In this document: piece after piece, positions 24,852 to 33,657 of the stretch
How the letters are laid out: every line of letters starts with the position of its first letter
How positions within the stretch are numbered: the stretch's first letter is position 1
Assembly (NCBI RefSeq): GCF_017068395.1
Contig: NZ_CP070619.1
Location: forward strand, 2,480,001 to 2,544,000
Origin: Rhodococcus pseudokoreensis
GTDB lineage: Bacteria > Actinomycetota > Actinomycetes > Mycobacteriales > Mycobacteriaceae
DNA length: 64,000 nucleotides
Direction: 5' to 3'
Notes under the pieces: generated by a model
What the model was told of the DNA's origin: nothing
Database searches by the model: none
Seen by the model: the letters and a program-made list of their open reading frames with translations, nothing else
Translations under genes and position numbers: made by a program

Positions 24852-26435
24852 GTGCACGCTCGGAACGAGGCACCACAGGCACAGCAGGAACAACCGGACC
24901 ACGCGGGCTGGAGCCTGCGGCAGATATGGATGCTCACGGTCTCGTGCTGCGCGGTCGCCCTCGTCGTCGCGGCGATGGCGGCCCTCAACACCGCGCTCCC
25001 CGACCTCGCCCGCGACACGGGTGCGACGCAGAGTCAGCTGACATGGATCGTCGACGGCTACACCCTGACGCTGGCCGCCCTGCTGCTTCCGGCGGGCGCG
25101 CTCGGCGACCGGTACGGCAGGCGCGGGCTGCTCATGATCGGACTGCTGATCTTCGGCGCCTCCACCGCGATCCCCCTCGTCAACGACGCACCCGAGTGGA
25201 TCATCGGTTCGCGGGCGATGGCCGGTGTCGGCGCCGCCCTCGTCATGCCCGCCACGCTGTCGCTGCTCACCGCGGGTTTCCCCCCGGCACACCGGGGCCG
25301 GGCCGTGGGCATCTGGTCGGGTGTCGCCGGTTCCGGTGCGATCGCCGGCCTGCTGGTCTCCGGATTCCTGCTCGAGAAGTGGTCGTGGCACGCCATCTTC
25401 ATCGGCCTCACCGTGGTGTCCGCGCTGATCTTCGTCACGGGATTCACCATCTCGTCGTCCCGCGAGACGGAGCGCCCACCGCTGGACCTTCCCGGCACCG
25501 GGCTGATCGCCGCCGCGGTCGGCCTGTTCGTCCTGGGAACCATCGAGGCGCCGCAACGCGGCTGGCTGGATCCCGTCGTGCTCGGACTGCTCGTCGGCGG
25601 ACTCGCCTGCGCCGCCGCGTTCGCCCTCGTGGAACTTCGCAGAAAGCACCCCCTGCTCGACGTCCGGCTGTTCGCCAACCGCGCGTTCGGCTCGGGGTCG
25701 ATGTCGCTCCTCCTGCAGTTCCTCGCCTCACTGGGCCTGTTCTTCCTGCTCGTCCAGTACCTGCAACTGGTGCTGGACTACTCCCCGTTGCAGTCGGCGC
25801 TCGCGCTCGCTCCCCTCGCCGTGCCGGTGGTGGCGATGTCCGCGGTCATGCCGATGCTCGTCCCGCACGTCGGGCTGCGACCGCTGCTCGCGTCCGGCTC
25901 TGCACTGCTCGGCCTGGGCATTCTCCTGCTGGTGCGGCTCGACGCGCATTCGAGTTACGCGGCGGTGTGCGCCCCGCTCATCGTGGCCGCGTTCGGTATC
26001 GGACTGTGCACGGCGCCCGCGACGTCGGCCATCGTGCAGAACACTCCCGACGAGAAGCAGGGTGTCGCGTCGGCCGTCAACGACACGGCGCGCGAGATCG
26101 GCTCGGCCATCGGGGTCGCGCTCGCGGGCAGCGTCCTGGCCGCGGGTTACGGCAGGCATGTGCAGCCCGCGGTCGACGCCGTTCCGGAGGCCGCGAAGGA
26201 GCCGGTGTCGAGTTCGCTGGCTGCGGCACTGCAGGTCGCCGATGTCGCGGGGCCGCAGGGTGAGCAACTTGCGACGTTCGCCCGGGATTCGTTCCTGAAG
26301 GGTTTCGACGAGGCGTCCATCGTGCTGGCCTGTGTGCTGTTCGGCGCATCGCTGCTGCTCGCGGTGTGGGCGCCCGGGCGGAAGGGGTCCGTACCGAAGG
26401 CCGAATCGCCGCAGGAACTGGCCGAGATCGACTGA
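24852..26435 (+). CDS. MFS transporter, DHA2 drug exporter type (TetR-controlled)
   Basis: The 527-residue protein has 14 predicted helices and EmrB/QacA-type motifs: LNTALPDLARDTGATQSQLTW in helix 1, AGALGDRYGRRGLLMIG (motif A) and GVGAALVMPATLSLLTAGF. The hydrophilic N-terminus (about 25 residues, Gln-rich) is cytosolic, and a long periplasmic-type loop (about 435-485) precedes the last helix. The GTG at 24852 has a strong GGAGGAG site. It is divergent from its probable repressor. Which toxic compound it exports is not evident; the next gene encodes an N-oxygenase that could make such a compound. Confidence 0.93.
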   Translation: MHARNEAPQAQQEQPDHAGWSLRQIWMLTVSCCAVALVVAAMAALNTALPDLARDTGATQSQLTWIVDGYTLTLAALLLPAGALGDRYGRRGLLMIGLLIFGASTAIPLVNDAPEWIIGSRAMAGVGAALVMPATLSLLTAGFPPAHRGRAVGIWSGVAGSGAIAGLLVSGFLLEKWSWHAIFIGLTVVSALIFVTGFTISSSRETERPPLDLPGTGLIAAAVGLFVLGTIEAPQRGWLDPVVLGLLVGGLACAAAFALVELRRKHPLLDVRLFANRAFGSGSMSLLLQFLASLGLFFLLVQYLQLVLDYSPLQSALALAPLAVPVVAMSAVMPMLVPHVGLRPLLASGSALLGLGILLLVRLDAHSSYAAVCAPLIVAAFGIGLCTAPATSAIVQNTPDEKQGVASAVNDTAREIGSAIGVALAGSVLAAGYGRHVQPAVDAVPEAAKEPVSSSLAAALQVADVAGPQGEQLATFARDSFLKGFDEASIVLACVLFGASLLLAVWAPGRKGSVPKAESPQELAEID

Positions 26436-26471
26436 GCGGACGTTGCCCTTGTGACCGCCGTCATTGTATCG

Positions 26472-26490
26472 TTCAGTATCAGTAACTGAA
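26472..26490. promoter_or_regulatory. Inverted repeat TTCAGT-N7-ACTGAA upstream of the diiron oxygenase
   Basis: TTCAGT (26472-26477) and ACTGAA (26485-26490) flank a 7-bp spacer; TGAC/GTCA arms follow at about 26504-26516. They lie 45-63 bp upstream of the ATG at 26535. The CAGT element recalls the half-site of the TetR operator at 24799-24827, so shared control is conceivable but unproven. Confidence 0.45.
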
Positions 26491-26534
26491 TGTCACAGTT
26501 AGTTGACCGACTAGTCACAGATCAAGGGGTAGTG

Positions 26535-27431
26535 ATGACCGCATCGATCGTCGTCTCCGACCGCGAAGAGACCGCCCAGCGCTTGCTGGCGTCGTCGGCA
26601 CGCAAGTCCTACGACCCGATGGTCGAGGTCGACTGGGAAGCACCGATCCCCGACGACAAGTTCGGTCTCACCCCCGAGTGGAGCACGCTGTACGGCACGG
26701 CCCTCTGGGACGAGATGACCGACGAGCAGAAGATCGAACTCACCAAGCACGAGGCCGCCAGCGTCTCCAGCGTGGGACTGTGGTTCGAGATCCTTCTCAT
26801 GCAGATGCTGCTGCGCGACGTGTACGGCCGCGACAAGCACTCACGCCACGTGCAGTTCGCCCTCACCGAGGTCGCGGACGAGTGCCGCCACTCGGTGATG
26901 TTCGCCCGTGCAGGCGAACGCCTGAACATGCCGAGCTACGGCCCCCACCCGGTGATCCACAAGCTCGGGCGCATCTGGGGCGGCTTCTTCCGGGGAGCCA
27001 ACGCGTACGCCAGCGTGATGGCCGCCGAGGAGATCCTCGACATGATGCAGCGCGACTTCATGAAGGACGAGCGCGTGCAGCCCGTCACCCGCACGGTGAG
27101 CAAGATCCACGTCCTCGAAGAGGCCCGCCACATCCGCTTCGCCCGCGAAGAGGTCGGGCGACGCATCCAGGGCGCCAGCTGGGCCCGCCTCCAGATCGAG
27201 CGCCTCAACACCGCCGCGGTCGTGTACTTCGTGATGAAGAGCATGATCCGCAAGGACGTCTACGAGAACGCCGGCCTCGACCCGAAGCGGGCCGCCGCCG
27301 AGGCCAAGAGCAACCAGCACTACAAGGACACCGTCCGGACGTCCGGTTCCAAGTTGATGCAGTTCCTCGATGGCGTCGGCCTCGTCGGCGGCCCGTCGAA
27401 GCGCCTCTACAAGAGGGTCCATCTCCTCTGA
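26535..27431 (+). CDS. AurF-like diiron oxygenase (p-aminobenzoate N-oxygenase family)
   Basis: The 298-residue protein has the two metal-binding helices of the AurF/CmlI family: EVADECRHSVMFARAGERL (about residues 115-133) and VLEEARHIRFAREEVGRRI (about 195-213), plus upstream Glu ligands in LTKHEAASVSSVG and AAEEILDMMQRD. These enzymes use a carboxylate-bridged diiron centre and oxygen to N-oxidise arylamines to nitro compounds or hydroxylate substrates. The ATG at 26535 has an AAGGGG-like site. The gene follows a TetR/exporter divergon by 100 bp, suggesting either detoxification or production and export of an N-oxidised metabolite. It is convergent with the carbonic anhydrase fusion gene (1 bp between stops). 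Confidence 0.88.
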   Translation: MTASIVVSDREETAQRLLASSARKSYDPMVEVDWEAPIPDDKFGLTPEWSTLYGTALWDEMTDEQKIELTKHEAASVSSVGLWFEILLMQMLLRDVYGRDKHSRHVQFALTEVADECRHSVMFARAGERLNMPSYGPHPVIHKLGRIWGGFFRGANAYASVMAAEEILDMMQRDFMKDERVQPVTRTVSKIHVLEEARHIRFAREEVGRRIQGASWARLQIERLNTAAVVYFVMKSMIRKDVYENAGLDPKRAAAEAKSNQHYKDTVRTSGSKLMQFLDGVGLVGGPSKRLYKRVHLL

Positions 27432-27432
27432 A

Positions 27433-29709
27433 TCATGCGGGGACGTGGTCCAGGTAGGACACACCGGTCGAGGTGATCTCGAGTACGCGCGCGGACGGAA
27501 TGTCGAAGAACATTCCCGCGACGCGTACTCGGCCCTCTGCCGCCGCCGCGCCGACGAGGGGATGACGCCCGAGGGTTTGCACCTGGACCGCCACGTTGAC
27601 CATGCCCAGCTGGTCGACCTCGTCGAATCCCAGTTCTGCTGCTGCACGCGCGACCGGGTGACCGCTGAGGAACGCCTTGCGACTCGGCTGCGCGAACGTC
27701 AGCCACTGTTCGACGGCGCCCTCGGATCCGGCGGAATCAGCCGGTGCACTTGCCAGGACGGCCTTCATCGCGCCGCAGCCGGAGTGGCCGCACACGATCA
27801 CCGAGCTGACCTCGAGTTCGTCGAGGGCGAAGGCCAGGCCCGCTTCGACGGACACGTCCTGCTTCCCGGTCGGGACCAGGTTGCCCACGTTCCGCACCGT
27901 GAACAGGTCGCCGGGACCGCTGCTGGTGATCACGTTCGGCACGATGCGTGAATCGGAGCAGGTGAGGAACAGCGAGTCGGGGCGCTGCCCGTCGTGCAGG
28001 TCGTCGAGGTGCGGCTGCAGTTGCGCCGCGTTGCGCCGGTGGTACTCCGACACTCCCGCGAGGACGGGTCGCAGCGCCGCCGGTGTGGCGTTCTCCCCCG
28101 TGTCGTGGTGCCGCGGCTGCCAGCTCTTCCACGGGGCGAACCCCCGGGGGCTCGCCACCCCGACGCCGCGCCGCGGCGGCGACGCACCCACGGCGGCCAT
28201 GTCGACGGGACCGAGCGCGTCGATCACGACGGTTCCGCCGTTGTTCTCGTAGTGCCGCTTCCAGTCGTCGATCGCCTCGAACATGGCGTGGTCGAGGAAG
28301 TCGACCGCCAGTTCCACGGTGACGTGTGCTCCTGCGGGCACCTTCGCGAGCAGTCCGGTCAGTGCGGGCATGGACAGGAAGCTGCACGACCCCTCGACGG
28401 TTACGCGCCACCGCCCGGAGTCCTCGGAGCCGATGGGTTCGGCGCGCATCTTGGGGTGGATGACCCGCCACAGCAGCAGGACCACCGCGAGTGCGAGACC
28501 GATGATCACGCCCTCGAGCAGGTTCAGGAACACCACACCGGCCACGGTCACGCCGTACACCCACAGGTCGCCGGTGCGGCGGGCCGTGCGCAAGTGCGCC
28601 ATTTTGACGAGCTGGATACCGATCACGATGAGCAGTCCGGCGAGGGCGGCCATCGGAATCTGCTCGACCAGCGCGGTGAGCAGCGCGGCGAAGACGAGAA
28701 TCCACACGCCGTGGAGCACGGCGGACGCCCGGGTCTTCGCCCCGGCGGCGACGTTGGTGGAGCTGCGCACGATGACACCGGTGACCGGCAGGCCGCCGAT
28801 GAGACCCGAGATCATGTTGGCCGAGCCCTGACCGACGAGTTCCCGGTTGAACTCCGACCGGGTCCCGCCGTGCATCTTGTCGACGGCGACCGCGGACAGC
28901 AGGCTTTCGACGCTGGCGATCAGCGCGACCGTGAGCACGCCGGTGGCCACGGCGAGCCACGGGCCGTCCGGCATCGAGGGCAGCGCCACGGCGTCGAACA
29001 GGGAGCCGTCCAACGTGATTCGATCGAGGTCGAACGGGAGGACGAGGGACAGAACGGTGGCGGCGACGACGGCGACCAGCGGCCCCGGGAGCACCTTCAG
29101 CTTGCCTGGGATCTTCTTCCAGAACAGCAGGACGGCGATGACCACCGCTCCCACGAGGACGTCGGCGTAGCGGGCGGACGTCAGCTGTCCGGGCAGCTGG
29201 GTGATGTTCTCGACGGTCGAGCTGTGCGAGCTGCCGCCGAGGAGGACGTGAATCTGCTGGAGCGCGATCGTGATTCCGATGCCGGCCAGCATGGCGTGGA
29301 CGACGACCGGTGCGATGGCCAGGGCTGCGCGGGCAATTCTACTGAGCCCGAGGATGATTTGAAGGAATCCGGCGGCGACGGTGATCGCGCACGTGGCCTT
29401 CCAGCCGAAGGTGGCGACCAATTCCGCTACCACCACGGTCAATCCAGCGGCGGGGCCGCTGACCTGGAGTGGTGAGCCACCGACGGAACCCGCGACCACA
29501 CCGCCGACGATCGCGGCGATGAGGCCCGCCATGATCGGGGCGTCGGACGCGATGGCGATGCCGAGCGACAGCGGCAGGGCGACGAGGAAGACGACGAGTG
29601 ATGCGGGTAGGTCGTATCGCGCGTTATCTCGCCACCTTTCGCCGCGGGTCGGTCCGGGGGCGGGGGCACCGGATGGGGGTGCTTTCTCGTTCTCGAGGAT
29701 CGACGACAT
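27433..29709 (-). CDS. SulP anion transporter-STAS-beta-carbonic anhydrase fusion
   Basis: The 758-residue protein combines three parts. Residues about 30-430 form a SulP-family membrane domain (YDLPASLVVFLVALPLSLGIA; VSGPAAGLTVVV; GGLPVTGVIVRSSTNVAAGA). Residues about 440-525 are a STAS-like domain (WRVTVEGSCSFLSMPAL; GTVVIDALGPVDMAA). Residues about 565-758 are a beta-carbonic anhydrase with the zinc residues CSDSR and CGHSGCG. The same layout occurs in Mycobacterium tuberculosis Rv3273. It probably takes up bicarbonate (or another anion) and interconverts it with CO2 at the inner membrane face. The gene is monocistronic, with its promoter next to the terminator of the adjacent permease operon. 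Confidence 0.94.
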   Translation of the reverse strand: MSSILENEKAPPSGAPAPGPTRGERWRDNARYDLPASLVVFLVALPLSLGIAIASDAPIMAGLIAAIVGGVVAGSVGGSPLQVSGPAAGLTVVVAELVATFGWKATCAITVAAGFLQIILGLSRIARAALAIAPVVVHAMLAGIGITIALQQIHVLLGGSSHSSTVENITQLPGQLTSARYADVLVGAVVIAVLLFWKKIPGKLKVLPGPLVAVVAATVLSLVLPFDLDRITLDGSLFDAVALPSMPDGPWLAVATGVLTVALIASVESLLSAVAVDKMHGGTRSEFNRELVGQGSANMISGLIGGLPVTGVIVRSSTNVAAGAKTRASAVLHGVWILVFAALLTALVEQIPMAALAGLLIVIGIQLVKMAHLRTARRTGDLWVYGVTVAGVVFLNLLEGVIIGLALAVVLLLWRVIHPKMRAEPIGSEDSGRWRVTVEGSCSFLSMPALTGLLAKVPAGAHVTVELAVDFLDHAMFEAIDDWKRHYENNGGTVVIDALGPVDMAAVGASPPRRGVGVASPRGFAPWKSWQPRHHDTGENATPAALRPVLAGVSEYHRRNAAQLQPHLDDLHDGQRPDSLFLTCSDSRIVPNVITSSGPGDLFTVRNVGNLVPTGKQDVSVEAGLAFALDELEVSSVIVCGHSGCGAMKAVLASAPADSAGSEGAVEQWLTFAQPSRKAFLSGHPVARAAAELGFDEVDQLGMVNVAVQVQTLGRHPLVGAAAAEGRVRVAGMFFDIPSARVLEITSTGVSYLDHVPA

Positions 29710-29883
29710 GTCGACACCTTACGGGCGGAGACCGACGAAACGCCCGAAACGGACGTGATCCTGTGGCATGTGTCACTGTGGCAGTACTTTTCGCCCAGTT
29801 GAATCGAAAACTATTGGACAACAGTCCATTACATGAAGATTAAAGTACGTAAAGTTCACAGTCGGTGTCCTCAAATTGTGAGA

Positions 29884-29921
29884 AGTGCCGGTCACCGCCC
29901 GGAAAGACGGTGACCGGCACT
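29884..29921. terminator. Strong hairpin terminator after the dicarboxylate permease operon
   Basis: AGTGCCGGTCACCG (29884-29897) and its exact complement (29908-29921) form a 14-bp stem with a 10-nt loop. It lies 12 bp downstream of the permease stop on the minus strand and also upstream of the carbonic anhydrase fusion promoter. Confidence 0.8.
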
Positions 29922-29932
29922 GCCCGGAAGAC

Positions 29933-31315
29933 CTACACGGACGTCGGCACGACGACCAGCGCCCAGACGAACATCGGAGCCGACAGTACGATCAGGCCGC
30001 AGTAGGCGAGCATCTTGCGCTGGAACCGCGCCTTGTCCTCGACCTGCGCGTTGGCGAGCACCATCACGCCGTTCGTCGAGAACGGGCTGACGTCGACCAC
30101 CGTCGCGGAGAACGCCAGGGCGGCGACGAATCCCACGGCGCCCACCTCCCCCATCGCGAGCATCGGCGCGGCGAGGGGCAGCGCGATGCCGAGCGTGCCG
30201 ATCGACGATCCGAACGCGGAGATGATCGCGACCGCGTAGCAGAGGATCAATGCGGTCAGCAACGGCGATCCGAGAGCCGACGCCGCGTCGCCGAGGAAGT
30301 CGAGCGTGCCGTTCTGCGTCATGACCGCCATGTAGGTGAGCATTCCGCACACGAGCACCACGGCAGGCCATGCCACGTTGTCGACGACCTTGGGGTGCGA
30401 CTTGGGCGCCATCAACAGCAGTACCGCGCTGATGCAGATCGAGCTGACACCGACGTCGATTCCGAACAGAACCGACCCCACGACGAGGAACCCGATGCCC
30501 GCGAGTGTCGCGAACCGGTACCTGTCCATCTTCACCGGCTTCATGCCCTCGTGACTCAGCGCTTCCTCGATCACCTCGCGATCGGTGAGCATCGCGGTGT
30601 TCCCGCCCGGACCACTGCCCGGGGCGACGCCACCGGACGACCGGCGCGAGGACCCACCGAACCCTCCCCCGTCGGACGCGTCCCCGGTGTCTGCCACCCC
30701 GGCGGGGCGCGGCGTGCGGCGCCCGATCAGGTCGCGGCCGTAGATCAGGAACAGCACGATCGCGATGGCCAGGTTGAGGACGAACGGCAGTGCGAACAGG
30801 ACCAGCGGGTTCGCCCCCACCCCGGTGGAGTCCATCAGTCCGTTGATGAACGCGCCGTAGAGGTTGATGGGCGAGAACGCACAGGCCAGGGCGCCGTGGC
30901 TGATGACCATGCCCATCAGGAACGGGTTGATCCTGTTCTTGGCCGCGAGGGGCATCGCGATGGGGGCGAGCATCCCGACCGCGAGCACGGACCCGAGTGC
31001 CATCAGCAGCCCGGACAGCAGGAACATCATCCACAGGATCGCCCAGCGCCTGCCGCGCACGAGGCGCAGTGAGGCCTCGATGACGAGGTCGATGGTCCCG
31101 TTCGTCTTCGCGATGGCGAACAGCAGCGTGATGCCGCCGACGATGATGAACGTGCTGCCGGGGAAGGCGTCGATGATGTCCTCGACCGGAATCCCGGACA
31201 CCCAGCCGCCGATGACGAATGCTCCGGCGAACGCGAGGATGCCCATGTTGATCGGGGTGAGTGTCGCCACGGTGAAGATCGCGATCAGAGCGACGATGGA
31301 GATTGCGTAGACCAT
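29933..31315 (-). CDS. MatC-type dicarboxylate permease (SLC13-like)
   Basis: The 460-residue protein has 11-12 predicted helices. Its N-terminal region (AISIVALIAIFTVATLTPINMGILAF) and AFPGSTFIIVGGITLLFAIAKTNGTIDLV match the MatC-N domain of malonate/dicarboxylate carriers. A hydrophilic Gly/Ser-rich central loop (about 225-260) and the second half (PAVVLVCGMLTYMAVMTQNGTLDFLG; VDVSPFSTNG) repeat the same fold. The ATG at 31315 has an AAAGG site. It is the last gene of an operon with a CoA-transferase and an HMG-CoA-lyase-like enzyme. Together they suggest uptake and CoA-activation of a dicarboxylic acid, which is then cleaved. Confidence 0.87.
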   Translation of the reverse strand: MVYAISIVALIAIFTVATLTPINMGILAFAGAFVIGGWVSGIPVEDIIDAFPGSTFIIVGGITLLFAIAKTNGTIDLVIEASLRLVRGRRWAILWMMFLLSGLLMALGSVLAVGMLAPIAMPLAAKNRINPFLMGMVISHGALACAFSPINLYGAFINGLMDSTGVGANPLVLFALPFVLNLAIAIVLFLIYGRDLIGRRTPRPAGVADTGDASDGGGFGGSSRRSSGGVAPGSGPGGNTAMLTDREVIEEALSHEGMKPVKMDRYRFATLAGIGFLVVGSVLFGIDVGVSSICISAVLLLMAPKSHPKVVDNVAWPAVVLVCGMLTYMAVMTQNGTLDFLGDAASALGSPLLTALILCYAVAIISAFGSSIGTLGIALPLAAPMLAMGEVGAVGFVAALAFSATVVDVSPFSTNGVMVLANAQVEDKARFQRKMLAYCGLIVLSAPMFVWALVVVPTSV

Positions 31316-31343
31316 GATCGGCCTTTCGGGGTGAGTGCGCAGG

Positions 31344-32213
31344 TCACACTGCGGAGAGGGGCCGAGCTTGGGCCAGAGCAAGTTTCACGGTGTCGACGGC
31401 GAGGCCGAGGGCCTGCTGATCGATTCCCGTGTCGATGTCGTGCGCGTGGAGGTGCGCGACCAGTTCCTCGGTGGCGAGGTTGCCGTGGGCGCCCGGCGCG
31501 AACGGGCAGCCGCCGTACCCTCCGATGGCGCTGTCGAAGTGTGTGATGCCGAGGTGCCGGTGCGCGGCGATCACGGAGCCGAGGGCCTGACCGTGCGCGT
31601 TGTGGAGGTGCAGGCTCAGTTCGACGTCGGGGAGGGCGTCGCGTACCGCCCCGGCCGATGCGAGCACCTGCTCGGTGGTGGCCGTTCCCAGGGTGTCGGC
31701 CAGCCCGAGCCGGCGCACACCCATCGCGGCCATCGCGCGCGCCACCCGCACCAGCGCGGCGGGGGCGATGATGCCCTCGAACGGACAGACGAACGCGGTC
31801 GACACACCTCCGAGGAAACTCCGGTCCGGGTACTTCTGCAATGCCTCGGCGAGTCCGGTCAGCGCCTCGTCCGGATTCCGGCCCGTGTTCGCCGTGCTGT
31901 GCCCGGCGCTGGCGGACGTCACGACCTGGATCTCGTCGATGCCGGTCGCGACGGCGCGGTGCACCCCGCGCGGGTTGAGTGCGAGGGCGCTGTAGGTGAC
32001 CGACGGATCGGTGCGGGGCAGCCGGGCGATGACGTCGTCGGCATCCGCCATCTGCGGGACCCGCGTGGGCGAGACGAACGATGCCGCCTCGATGTGCTTC
32101 ACGCCCGCGGCGACCAGGGCGTCCGCGACGGCGATCTTGCGGTCGGTGGAGACGACCACGTCCTCGTCCTGCAGTCCGTCCCGCAGCACGACATCCGTTA
32201 TGGTGACTGTCAT
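31344..32213 (-). CDS. Hydroxymethylglutaryl-CoA lyase family protein
   Basis: The 289-residue protein is a DRE-TIM metallolyase of the HMG-CoA lyase group. It has VVLRDGLQDEDVVV at the N-terminus (metal-binding Asp and Arg), HIEAASFVSP, LHLHNAHGQALGSV (two metal-binding His) and the Cys-loop signature GGYGGCPFAPGAHGNLATEE. HMG-CoA lyase splits HMG-CoA into acetoacetate and acetyl-CoA; relatives cleave citramalyl-CoA or similar 3-hydroxy-3-alkylacyl-CoA. It lies between a class III CoA-transferase (14 bp upstream) and a dicarboxylate permease (28 bp downstream). The substrate is therefore probably a free dicarboxylic acid activated by the transferase. The ATG at 32213 has a GGAGG site. Confidence 0.9.
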   Translation of the reverse strand: MTVTITDVVLRDGLQDEDVVVSTDRKIAVADALVAAGVKHIEAASFVSPTRVPQMADADDVIARLPRTDPSVTYSALALNPRGVHRAVATGIDEIQVVTSASAGHSTANTGRNPDEALTGLAEALQKYPDRSFLGGVSTAFVCPFEGIIAPAALVRVARAMAAMGVRRLGLADTLGTATTEQVLASAGAVRDALPDVELSLHLHNAHGQALGSVIAAHRHLGITHFDSAIGGYGGCPFAPGAHGNLATEELVAHLHAHDIDTGIDQQALGLAVDTVKLALAQARPLSAV

Positions 32214-32227
32214 TTCATTCCTCCGAT

Positions 32228-33445
32228 TCAGATGATGCTGCGGGCGCGGTAGTCGTCGAGCTGGTCGCCCGGCAGCTGGAGCAGTCCGCCGAGGATCTCG
32301 TCGGTGTGCTGACCCAGCTCCGGTCCGGCCCAGCGGATCTGCGTGGGTTCGCCGTCGAGCTGCGGGACGACCCCGGGGAACCGGACCTCCTCGGGCTCGC
32401 CGTCGACGGTCACCTTCAGGCTCTGCAGCATGCCGCGGGCGTTGTAGTGCTCGTCCTCCGCGATCTGCACCGCGTCGTACACCTCGCCGACGGGCACGCC
32501 GGCGGCGCCGAGTTCGGCGACCACGTCGCGGGGGCGCCGCTGCGAAGTCCACGAGGAGATCGCGTCGTCGAGTTCGGCCTCACGCCGGAATCGCTGATCC
32601 CCGTCGGCCAGTTCGGGATCGTCGGCGAGATCGCCCCGTCCCACGGCCTGCATCAGCCGCCCGAACACGCCGCTCGAGTTGCCGGCGATCATCACGGAGC
32701 CGCCATCGCACGGATAGACCCCGCTCGGTACCACACCGGGCAGGTTGCCTGCGGTCCGCTCGCGGACCATGCCGTACGCGTCGTAGTCGGGAACGAGCGA
32801 TTCCATCGCCATGAACACCGATTCGTACAGCGCCACGTCCGCCACCCGCGGCGCCGAATGATCGCCCTGTCTCGCCTTGGCCAGCAACATGATCAGGGCG
32901 CCGATCGCGCCGTGCAGCCCGGCGAGGGTGTCGGCGATGGGGGCTGCCGCCCGGACGGATTGACGGTCCGGGTAGCCGGTGACGTGCCGCAACCCGCCGA
33001 AGGCCTCGGCGACACCGCCGAATCCCGTGCGCTCCCGGTACGGGCCGGTCTGCCCGTAGCCGGAGATCCGCACGAGGACGATGTCCGGGTTCGCGGCCGT
33101 GAGCTGGTCGGGACCGATTCCCCACCGCTCGAGCGTACCCGGCCGGAAGTTCTCGATGACGACGTCCGACTTGGCGGCGAGGTCGAGAATGATCGCGCGG
33201 CCCTCGTCCGTCCGGAGGTCGAGGGTGACGGAACGCTTGTTGCGGGCGATGGTGCGGAACATCATCGACGTCGCGCCACGACGGCGGCGCCAGCCCCGCA
33301 GTTCGTCGCCGACGCCCGGCCGCTCGATCTTGACGACCTCGGCGCCGAAGTCGGCGAAGATGCGGCTCGCCATGGGGGCTGCGATGAAGTTGCCGAGTTC
33401 CAGTACACGGATGCCGTGCAGTGGGCCGTTCTCTGGGACCTGCAT
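32228..33445 (-). CDS. CaiB/BaiF class III CoA-transferase
   Basis: The 405-residue protein is full length for the family. Motifs: GIRVLELGNFIAAPMASRI at the N-terminus, EVVKIERPG, NKRSVTLDLRTDEGR, VIENFRPGTLERWGI and the catalytic-Asp region RVADVALYESVF (about residue 205). These enzymes move CoA from a donor such as succinyl-CoA to a carboxylic acid. It is the first gene of the operon with the HMG-CoA-lyase-like gene and the MatC permease. This resembles the SUGCT-type reaction, where dicarboxylic acids such as glutarate or hydroxymethylglutarate are activated. The promoter region (33446-33657) is divergent with the gamma-carbonic anhydrase gene. Confidence 0.9.
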   Translation of the reverse strand: MQVPENGPLHGIRVLELGNFIAAPMASRIFADFGAEVVKIERPGVGDELRGWRRRRGATSMMFRTIARNKRSVTLDLRTDEGRAIILDLAAKSDVVIENFRPGTLERWGIGPDQLTAANPDIVLVRISGYGQTGPYRERTGFGGVAEAFGGLRHVTGYPDRQSVRAAAPIADTLAGLHGAIGALIMLLAKARQGDHSAPRVADVALYESVFMAMESLVPDYDAYGMVRERTAGNLPGVVPSGVYPCDGGSVMIAGNSSGVFGRLMQAVGRGDLADDPELADGDQRFRREAELDDAISSWTSQRRPRDVVAELGAAGVPVGEVYDAVQIAEDEHYNARGMLQSLKVTVDGEPEEVRFPGVVPQLDGEPTQIRWAGPELGQHTDEILGGLLQLPGDQLDDYRARSII

Positions 33446-33519
33446 GTGAGAGTTCTCCCTCGTCGATCTGTACCGGATGTCGACGGGAGCCCTACCTGCG
33501 TATTCTCATTATTTGGCAG

Positions 33520-33548
33520 TTGACTTCCCGTCTGATAAGAATTACGGT
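33520..33548 (+). promoter_or_regulatory. Sigma70-type promoter for the gamma-carbonic anhydrase gene
   Basis: TTGACT (33520-33525) and TACGGT (33543-33548) are separated by 17 bp, 110 bp upstream of the GTG start at 33658. Around it, TATTCTCAT and ATAAGAATTA form an imperfect inverted repeat that may be a regulator site for the divergent operon. Confidence 0.5.
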
Positions 33549-33657
33549 AGTGGTAGCAGTCACAATTGGCAATGCCCGGAGTCGGCGCCACCCGACAATG
33601 GACGACGGAACGCTGCGAAATGCAGCACGAATCCGCTGCTCGACAGGAGGAGAAACG

